Source: Papilionanthe hookeriana x Papilionanthe teres
Lineage: Eukaryota; Streptophyta; Magnoliopsida; Asparagales; Orchidaceae
Assembly (NCBI GenBank): GCA_022702705.1
Contig: CM040432.1
Coordinates: forward strand, 48,448,540 to 48,512,539
DNA: 64,000 bases
Direction of reading: 5' to 3'
Shown here: piece after piece, positions 55,001 through 64,000 of the stretch
Position numbering within the stretch: position 1 is the stretch's first letter
Layout of the letters: each line of letters begins with the position of its first letter
The notes under the pieces: generated by a model
What the model was told of the DNA's origin: nothing
Database searches by the model: none
What the model saw: the letters and a program-made list of their open reading frames with translations, nothing else
Position numbers and translations under genes: made by a program

Positions 55001-58000
55001 TTGGTGATTTTTTGAATTATATTTATTTATTATAATTATTTTGAATTATAGAGTATTAATTAATTATAAAATAAAATTAAAGTTGAAAAATGGATTTTAT
55101 ATTTTTCTTAAATCTCTCTGACCTCAAGGAGTTTAGAGAAATAAATTTTATAATTTTCTAATTTTTCTTTGATTTATTAGAATTATTTTAGTGGAAATAT
55201 TAAAAAAACATTTTTTTTAATTCAAAAATTGTTTTAGACTTTTAAAATTCAATATCTTATCCTAGAGACTTAGAAAAAATATTTGGTTTGTTCCTAAGTG
55301 ATTATGAGTTAAAATGTGACATTTTGGGATTTTTAATATTTTTGTGATTTTTATTATTTTTTAATTATTAAAACATTAAAATAATAGCCAAAAATCAACT
55401 TTTTTAGAAAATTACAATTTTAATTTTCTTAAATTCCCCTGAGGTCAGAGAAGCCTCAAAACTATTTTTGTAAATTTTTTGAAAAGTTTTTTTGTGAGTT
55501 ATGAATTTTTAAAGTTTAATTTTGGTTATGTGACTTAATTAATCCATTTAGTGGGGGTTAAACATTTCCAATTGATTTCAAATTTTTATGTGATGTTCCT
55601 CTGATCCTAAAGATCAGTGAAGAATTTTTTTAAGTCAATTTAATGTGTGGTTAACCCTAATTAATTAAAGTTCAATTTTGGTTATTTATGCCAATTAGGG
55701 TTGTTCCAAGTGAATTAACTCAAAACCTATTTTTCCTAGGTTCCACTGGTCATAAGAAACATCACCAAATTTTCCTAGAATTTATTTCTCAACATGCTAA
55801 TTATTGGAATTGAAATACTAAAACAGTAACATGAACTTGGAAAATCAATAACTTCTCATAGGGATGGCCTCCGACCTTGGAAAATTCAGGGAATGTTCCC
55901 TAGATCAGAGGCTTCAAAAGCCCTATGGTCTCATGCAATGGTGAATTGCCTATGCAAATGGAGAATTAAAATAATGCAGAGAGTAAATAAATCATTAAAA
56001 ATAAAATACTTGATGAAATGACTTGATTTCTTTTCCACATTATTCTCCTCTTTCACTGAGCAAGAGGGTATTTTTATTTCATTTTTAGGATTTTTCTACA
56101 CAAAGTTATGCATTTTTGAAGTTCTGGGTATTTAATAAATAAGAAAATTCGCTATTTATCTACTTATCCACGCGGCGCCGCGTCAACCTTAGCCTCCCCG
56201 AACGGCCACGCGGCGTCTTCTGGTTCGGCGCCGCCATCTGACTGGGATGCTTATCGTCCTATCTCCTCATACGGCTCAATCTGGACCGTCCACCCGCGCG
56301 TGTATCAAATGGACGGCATCCGTTCATCGTCCCCAAGCCTCCTAGCCCAAGAACCGTCCATCTTCCAGGCTTAATATCTCCCCCGATACTTAACTGATTT
56401 CTACGTTCTTATGCTCTATGGATTCGTCTTGAAGAGACGAACACATCCATACGATTTATGTGGCATGAAATTAAGGCAATAGAAATGGAGAATTCATGGA
56501 AGCTCGGGAAGAAGAGAGAGCTCGAAACCTTTGCTCGGAGAAGTGTGGCTTCGATCCGAGAGTTGTGTCACCTTCGATTGAGTCCAAGTAAGCTCCGGAT
56601 GAAGTTTCGGCCCCTGGGAATCGCTCAGACTTGATTTCCTCCAGACCCGATCAAAACCTTTGGAGACTAGAGCAGATGAGTGGTCTGGAGAGGGGGCTTT
56701 CACTGGGGAACTCCTTCTCTTGGTCTTGTGCAGGTGTGGGTGAGTTTAATTTGATTTTGGTGGAGAATTGGGAGATGTCCTAGTTTTGGGTGAAATTTTG
56801 GCTGAGAAATTGGGCTCTGTTGGTGGGGATTAGGGTAAATTGTCACTGGGGATCAATTGCTCTAAGTGTGGAGGATGATCTGGAACAATTTTGGCAGAGT
56901 TTCTGTATGGTTTTTTGTGCAACTCTTCTCATGGCCGAGAGGGGGTGGTGCTTAAATAGAGCTGGCTAGAGGGCCTCCCAAGGGGAGTTAATGGCTGGGA
57001 TCAGCTGCTCTGGGCAAGGGAAGAACAGCTCCAATGGCCACTGGGCATGGGGCAGCTCAGTAAGGGAGAATTTCAATGTTTGGCTCCTTCCAAGGTCTCG
57101 GCCATGGTGTTTTTCGGCGGCTGTGGTGGCTGGCCGGCCAGGCATGGGTCACTCTCAAGGTCAGGGAGGTCAGGGGTTGAATTTGGTGAAGTCAATTGGG
57201 GTTTGACATGTGTAAAGGGCTTGATTTAAGTGGAATGGGGCAAGAGTGTATTTTGGCTAAGTTTGGTCAAATACATGGATTGGGCTAGGTGCACCTCCCC
57301 AAGGCTAATTTGGGCTGAAGAGAAAGTCATTTGGTTCGAGCTTAATTAGTGGGGAGAAGTCGCCATCCAAGTACAATTAGGCTTAAGCATGAATTAGGGG
57401 AGACATGAGAGTGGTTAATCACTCTTAAGAGAATATGTAAAGAACCTCCTCCTTTTGCCCAAGATAGCATGGTGACATGTAAAGGGGCTTTCATGGCTCC
57501 CATGTGGCTCATGCATGGCTTCATGGCTTGCCTTTGGCTTAGGATGGCTTGGCTTGGTTTCATAGAAATGGGTTTTAGGCATTTTTGATGAATTTTAAGG
57601 AGATTGTTATGTGGCTAAAATTGGAATGATTTAATGATAAATTATGACTTTAGAGATGATTTTAAATTGAATGTATGATGAGGGAGAGTGTCATATGGGC
57701 TTTGGATGAATTTTTGGGCTTTTGAGTTTGGTTAGGAATGGGCTTTTAAATGACTTAAATGGGTGGGCTTTTATGTTTCAAAATGGGCTTTTAGATGAAA
57801 AATTTTGCAAAGGGCCATGCTGAATAAATGTTGGGTTTAGTTTAAGGATGTGTCATGAGTGATTTGGATCAAACTTGAGGTGGTTTGAAATTGAATTGGG
57901 TCTAAATTGAGTCTCTTTAGTGATAGGGTCAAAATAGGTCAAAGTGGACTAACTTGGGCTAAGGTTGGGCTAATGTTGAAATTGATGTAAATTAACATTA

Positions 58001-59345
58001 AGAAATGTTTATGGGAGTGTTTCAAAGAGGTTTCAACTTTGGTTGGGTTTTGATTTTGGGATTTGGGCCTATTTGGGTTAGGTTTGGGTGTAGGCCCATT
58101 TAAGGGATTTTGGGTTTGGTTGAATTTGAGTAGGTTTTGGATCCAAATTTTGGGCAAATTATGTTAGTTTTTTGTTTGTGGGGATGTTAGGGAAGGTTTA
58201 GAAAAGGTTTGGGGTTAATTGGAGTTGAATTGGGTTGGTTTGGGCTAAGTTTGGGTTATGGGCCAAAATTGGGCCTTAAGCTTAAAAGTAAAATTAGATT
58301 CAAATGTCAATCAAATTGGACTTGTATTTGGTCTAGATTAATATTGGGGATATTGAATTGAAGTTTAGAATTGAATTAGACCAAAATTGAGGTCAATTGG
58401 GGAGGTTTGGTTTGACATTGGGTTCATTTGGGTTAAAAATGGGTCAAATTGTGGATTTTAGTAAAAGTGGGGTAAATTGACAAAATTGGCCCATGGTGTA
58501 GTTGAACAAAATAAAATTAGGAATATTTTGGATTTTCTGAAATTTTTTGGGAATTTTTGGAATTTTTGGATGTTTGTGTCAAGAGGGGCATTTTGGTAAT
58601 TTGGAGGGTATTGGGGGTATTTTTGGAATTTTTTGGAATTTTTGGTCAAATATGATCACTTTGAATGGTGAGAAATGTTTAAGGACTGATTTTAAGGAAT
58701 TTTGAGGAATTTGGGTAATTTTGCAAATTTTAGGTCATTTCAAGGGCATTTGGTAGGTTTGGCGGGTCCGGGGCCCCGGGGGTCAAATTTTGAAATTTTT
58801 GAAAAAAGAAGATTGATTGAATGTGAGTAGAATGGAATCACTTTGGTTGAGCCATAAAGCCATATTAATCCCATAGAAGCCATGAGAGGACTCATTTGAG
58901 GCATTCATTATGTTGTTCCTAACCCTCTTAACCAGGGGCTTAGGGGTTAAGGACCATCCATGTGAATTGCCTACATGAGTCAAGAGGTCAAGTTGGGTGA
59001 GAGTGTGAGTTTTAGGATTTGGAATGTGTGTGTGAGAGTGTAGTGTATGTGTAAGTCAGCCCTCACTGCACCGGGCCACCAGGGTAATCCTAAGGCCAAA
59101 GAGTCCTATAGGGAACTCATCCTTTAAACCTCCACATTTGACCTCAACCCTCCAAGTGACTCAGGGGCAGTGACTTGGGGGTTTACAATCAAGCCTATAG
59201 GGTTTGCAGGGAGCTAAGAAGTGGCTTGAATTTCTAAAGGATGGGTCCCAATTCTAGTCCTCTAGGATAGTCAAAGGAAATGCCTAAGGCTAGATCCTAA
59301 GCACTAAAGAGAAAAGGGAAGACCTCATCAAAAATGAGGTCAACA
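52042..59345 (-). repeat. 5' LTR of A2
   Basis: 7304 bp, TGTCGGCAT to GGTCAACA. It aligns in block order with 36960-44223 and A1: TTTAA tract 54190-54425, GC-rich island 56165-57180, G/T-rich block 57560-58800, terminal hairpin 59321-59341. As the element is read from the minus strand, transcription would start inside this copy and run leftward. Confidence 0.9.
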
Positions 59346-62300
59346 AAGAACAATTAAGTTCAATTGTTCTTCTAAAACATCTCATCATATTGAGAAAGTG
59401 CTTAGGACGAGTCCTAAACATCTTTTCAATACTTCCGAGATTATTTTGAGTCCAAGTAAATTTAGTTGCACGTGTGAATTAATCATCCAGGAGTTTAGTT
59501 AAGCTTTGTCTCTTGCTCCAGTGAACTTGGACATTTGATTACTTGATGAATGAAGTGACATCTCACTTAATACTCCATTTAAGAGTTATAATAATTAAAG
59601 CCTTTAGGGGCAAGTTGGTTTGTTGAGAATTTTAATCATTCTTAATTTGAAGTTTGAGTTAATGGTTTAAAGTGATTTAGTTTAATTATGAGGTTTTAAT
59701 TAATAATTTTAAGTTTGGAATAGTGTTCAAATTATTTTTGGTTTAAATCTTTATACTTTAAGTGATCTTAATATTAATTAATCTTTGGTGTTTCAAATTC
59801 ACTTAGATTATTCATATATCTTAATGATTTGGTTTAGGTTAATTATGATATTTTATGTTAATCTTGATTAGTTTGATTTTTTATATTCTTAATTAAGAAT
59901 TGTCTTAATATTTCAAATTTGTTTTACTTTTATTATTGAGTGATGTTAATTTAATATAATTTAAATTTAATTTAATTGAATTTAACTTAATTTAATTTAA
60001 TTGAATTTAACTTAATTTAATTTAATTTAATTTCAATATTTTAAATTTAATTTAATTTAATTGTTAAAATGTTAATTTAATTTTAACTTAACTTAATTTA
60101 ATTTAATTTAATTTAATTTAATTGTTAAACCACTTAATATTTTGAGCTTTCCTTTAATTTAAGGGTTTTTTTTTATTTTTAATTTACTTAGTTTGGATTA
60201 TCATTTTAATCTTAATTAAGAGTTAAATATTATTGAAGTGATTTATTTAGGGATTTTTTTATTAAAGAATCAATATCCTCTCAAGTTATATTCCTATTTT
60301 TAATAATTCAAATTTCCATTAATCTTCCAAAATTTAAATTGTTTAAATAATTAATGTTTCATTTTTGGTTTATTAAAAGTGATTAATGGGTTCCTACCCT
60401 TTTAATTTCCCAAAGTTTCAATCATCCAAGAAAGATAAAATCAAATATTTTACCCTCCATTTTAATTAAACCTAAAATTTTAATAAAGGGGTTTAAGTTC
60501 TTTAATTACCTTTATGCCCTTTTAGGATTATTTATTTCATAACTCACTAAATTGAGTTCAAATAAATTTAAAATTTTTATGTCACCTCACTTGCATGTCA
60601 ATTAAGACATTAGAGGAGAAAATGTGATTTTTCTGAATTGAATTTATTTATATAATTATTTTTAGTGAAAAATAGGGGATTTCAAGGAAAATTCAACAAC
60701 ATGACCAAAGTAAGGTTTCTATCCCTAAAAAAATTATGGAATGTTCCTAATGACTAAAGGACCACTTGGACCAATTTTTATGATTTTTTAAGTTATATTT
60801 TATTTATTATAATTATTTTGAGTTTTGGAGTGTTAATTAATTATAAAATAAAATTAAAGTTGAAAAATGGATTTTATATTTTTCTTAAATCTCTCTGACC
60901 TCAAGGAGTTCAGAGAAAAAAATTTTACAATTTTTTAATTTTTCTTTGATTTATTGGAATTAATTTAGTGAAAAGGTTGGAAAATACATTTTTTAATATT
61001 AAAAATTGTTTTGAGCCTTTAAAATTCAATATCTTAACTTAGAGACTTAGGAAAAATATTTGGTTGGTTTCTAAGTGATTAGGAGTCAAAATGTGACATT
61101 TTTATGATTTTTATTATTTTTGTGATTTTTATTATTTTTTAATTATTTAAATATCAAAAATATCATTAAAAATGAGAAATTTTATAAAATTCCAATTTTA
61201 ATTTTTATAGACTCCTCTGATATCAGAGAGCCCACAAAACCAATTTGGTGAATTTTTGAAATATATTTTTGGAGTTATGAATTTTTAAAGTTTAATTTTG
61301 ATCATGTGGCTTAATTAATTCATTTAGTGAGACTAATCATTTCCAATTGACTTAAAATTTTTATATAAGGTTCTCTGTATCCTAAAGATCAATAGAGAAT
61401 TGATTTCAAGTTATTTTGATGTGTGGTTAACCCTAATTAATTAAAATTCAATTTTGAGTATTTAGGCTAATTAGGGTTATTCTTAATGAATTAAGCCTAA
61501 CCATAATTATCCTAGGGTCCTCTAGTCCTAAGAAACTTCCCCAAATTTTTCTAGAATTTATTAAGCAATATGCTAATTATTGGAATTAAAATACCAAAAC
61601 AGTGACATAAACTTGAAAAATACATAACTTGCCATAGAGATAGCCTCTAATCTTGAAATATTTAGAGAATGTTCCCAAGATCAGAAGCTTCAAAAGCTCT
61701 ATGATCTCATGCCATGGTGAATTGTGTATGCAAATGGAGAATCAAAATACTCAAAATAGTAAATAATTAATTAAAAATAAAAGACTCATCAAATTAACCC
61801 AATTCTTTTTCCACATTGTTATCCTCTGTTCACTGAGCATGGGGGTATTTTATTTTATTTTTGTGATTTTTCTATGAAAAGTTATGATTTTTTGAAGTTT
61901 ATGTTCAAAAATAAATAAAAAATCCAATTTCCCTCTCAAACTATCGCTATCAAGGGGGGCCACGTGTCGCTCCGTGATTGGCTGGCACGTTTCTGTTTAT
62001 GGATGAAGCTCCCGTTTGACTGCATCTCAGCCGTCCGTGCGATACACATGTGATCGGACGGCTACTGCTCCTCTCTCCTAGTTCTATTCACCTAAAACCA
62101 TCTACCTTCAAACCTTGATATCTCACTCATTTCTCAACGAAATTGAGTGAATTTTTTTTTAAAATGATAGTCTAATCAAGTAGCACACATCTATATGGTG
62201 ATGATATACTTAAATCATGTGAATATTTACAGAAATTTAAAATAAGCTCTGTTGGAGGAGAAAAAATTTGATACCTTTGTCCAAGAGGTGAGGCCTCAAT

Positions 62301-64000
62301 TAGAAATGGTTGGATTGAGCTTTGGAGTGCTTGGAAAAGCTTTGGGAACAATTTGGCAGAGTTTCCCCAAGGTAATCTTCTGCATTTCTTCTCTTTGGCC
62401 ATGAATGGAGCTTAAATAAAGGAGTTTAAGTTCAAATTGGTCAAAGCATGAGGTTGGGCTTGGTTCACCTTTCCATGGTCTGATTTGGGCTGAGAAAAGC
62501 TCCCTTGATTCAGCTTGATTAGTAGGGAGAAGTCACAATCCAAGTACAATTCGGCTTAAGCATGGGTTAGGGGAGACATGTGAGTGCTTAATTACTTTAA
62601 GGGAATCAAGAAAGAGGCTCCTCCTCTTGCCCAATATGATATGGTCACATGAACACCACTCACATGGCTTGCATGGGGCTTAAGGATGGCTTCATGGCTA
62701 GCCTATGGCTTGTCCATGGCTTGGTGAATTTTCATGAAAAAAGGTTATTTGGAATTTTTTGAAAACTTTGGATTTTTTGATTGGTTTTGTCATGATGCTA
62801 TTTTGGTTTAACCAAAATGATGGGTTTTGGACTTAGGGGTGATTTAAATCATAGGGAATGATGAGGGAAAATTTCATGTGGGCTTTGGAATGAAATTTGG
62901 GCTTTTGAATTTGTTGGAAGTGGGCTTTTAAAAAGGTTTAAGGAGGTGGGCTTTTAGGTTTGAAAACAAATCGGTAGATGAAAATTTTGTAAAAGATTTG
63001 GTCAAAAAAATGTTGGGTTTAGTTTAGGGATGTGTCATGAGTGATTTGGAACAAATTTGAAGTGATTTTGAATTGAATTGGGTTTAATTTGGATCTTTTT
63101 AGTAAAGGGGCCAAAGTGGGTCAAATTGGGCTAACTTGGTTTAAGGTTGGGCTAATGTTGGATTTGATGTAAAATTAATGTTAAGAAATGTTTATGGGGT
63201 GTAAGAAAGAGTTTTCAATTTTGGTTGGGCTTTAATTTTGGGATTTGGGCCTATTTGGGTTAGGTTTGGGTTTAGGTCAATTTAGGGGATTTTGACTTTG
63301 GGTTAGGTTTGGGTGGAGTTTAGGTTCAAATTTGGGGCAAATCTTGTTAGTATTTTTTGTGTGGGGATATTAGGAAGGTTTAGGAAAAGATTTGAGGCTA
63401 ATTGGAGTTAAATTGGGTTGGTTTGGGCTAAGTTTAGGTCATGGGCCAAAATTGGGCTTTAAGCTTCAAATTGGAATTGGATCCAAATGTTAATAAAATT
63501 GGGCTTGGATTTGGTCTAAATTAATATTGGGGATATTGAATTGAAGTTTAGAATTGGATTGGATCAACATTGAGGTTAATTGGAGTGGTTTGGTTTGACA
63601 TTGGGTTCACTTGGGTTAAAAATGGGTCAAATTGGGGGTTTTGGTAAAAGTGGGTTAAATTGAAAAAAATTGGCTTATGGTGTAGTTGAACAAAATGAAA
63701 TTGGGAATATTTGGGATTTTCTGAAATTTTCTGGGAATTTTTGGAGTTTATGGAGTTTTGGTTAAAAAGGGCATTTTGGGTATTTGGAGGGTATTGGGGG
63801 GTATTTTTGGAAATTTTGGTATATTTGGCTAAGGATGATCAATTTGAATGGTGGGAAATGTTTAGGATTGGTTTTGAGGAATTTTGGATAATTTAGGCAA
63901 TTTTGCAAATTTTGGGTAGTTTCAAGGGCATTTGGTAGGATTGGTGGGTGTAGGGCCTAGGAGGTCAAAAATTGAAATTTTGGAAAGATGAAGATTGATC
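59346..64000 (-). repeat. A3: truncated family-A LTR running off the window
   Basis: It begins abruptly with AAGAACAATTAAG, equivalent to about 11222 in A1 and 38692 in the A2 3' LTR. The first 1.75 kb of the LTR is therefore missing. It then follows the LTR order: TTTAA tract 59940-60125, shortened GC-rich island 61930-62420, G/T-rich block 62700-63960. It reaches the equivalent of A1 position 16415 at the window edge, about 510 bp before the LTR end. Many indels separate it from the other copies. Confidence 0.85.

Larger units (their letters stand above)
36960..59345 (-). mobile_element. A2: 22.4-kb Tat/Ogre-like retrotransposon with 7.3-kb LTRs
   Basis: Minus-strand element: 5' LTR 52042-59345, PBS 52018-52036 (tRNA-Arg type), ORF1 50480-51503, gag 48598-50257, an unidentified block 46211-48597, a tandem array 44600-46210, a polypurine tract at 44224-44240, and the 3' LTR 36960-44223. 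The extra ORF before gag, the tRNA-Arg-type PBS, the total size and the repeats between coding part and 3' LTR are all features described for Ogre/Tat elements. No RT, RNase H or integrase motif was found. The 5-bp flanks (GCTTT and AAGAA) do not match and the two LTRs differ by roughly 12-20%, so it is old or a product of recombination between two elements. Confidence 0.82.

Overview
The window looks like intergenic, repeat-packed DNA from a flowering plant with a large genome. I found no host gene, rRNA or tRNA. Almost everything recognisable is Ty3/Gypsy LTR retrotransposon DNA from two lineages. One is Athila-like: RT with FMDD, PBS of the TGGCGCCGTTGCCGGGG type, and an ORF resembling the 'putative plant transposon protein' domain. 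The other is a very large Tat/Ogre-like family: tRNA-Arg-type PBS, an extra ORF before gag, and a tandem-repeat 3' region. All reading frames are damaged, largely by C-to-T/G-to-A changes, so these are silenced relics.

Layout. 1-3399: remnant of an Athila-type LTR, then AT-rich DNA with two adjacent minisatellites of 78-bp and about 39-bp monomers. 3405-34013: element C, Athila-like, minus strand, bounded by a GTTGT target-site duplication (TSD). It carries gag, protease, RT-RNase H, integrase, a small coiled-coil ORF and an env-like ORF. C is split by element B (8608-25814, plus strand, TSD GATTA), an Athila relative that keeps gag-protease but has lost pol and the env-like ORF. The 5' LTR of B is itself split by A1 (9445-16928, TSD TCCTT), a 7.5-kb solo LTR of the Tat/Ogre-like family. 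The insertion order C, then B, then A1 follows directly from the three TSD pairs.

34014-36959: low-complexity DNA, then element D, a third Athila-like fragment (minus strand; LTR piece fused to protease and gag). 36960-59345: A2, a 22.4-kb element of family A on the minus strand, with LTRs of 7264 and 7304 bp. Its internal region has a tRNA-Arg-type PBS, ORF1, gag, an unidentified 2.4-kb block where pol would be expected, and a 1.6-kb higher-order tandem array next to the 3' LTR. 59346-64000: A3, a truncated third family-A LTR that runs off the window.

The most unusual items are the 7.3-kb LTRs, the 128/130-bp higher-order repeats built from units of about 32 bp, the hairpin-forming minisatellites at the left edge, the repeated 16-bp palindrome TGGCGCCTAGGCGCCA in the Athila-type LTRs, and the unidentified block at 46211-48597. 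Lineage names come from motif recognition by eye. No alignment or database search was run.
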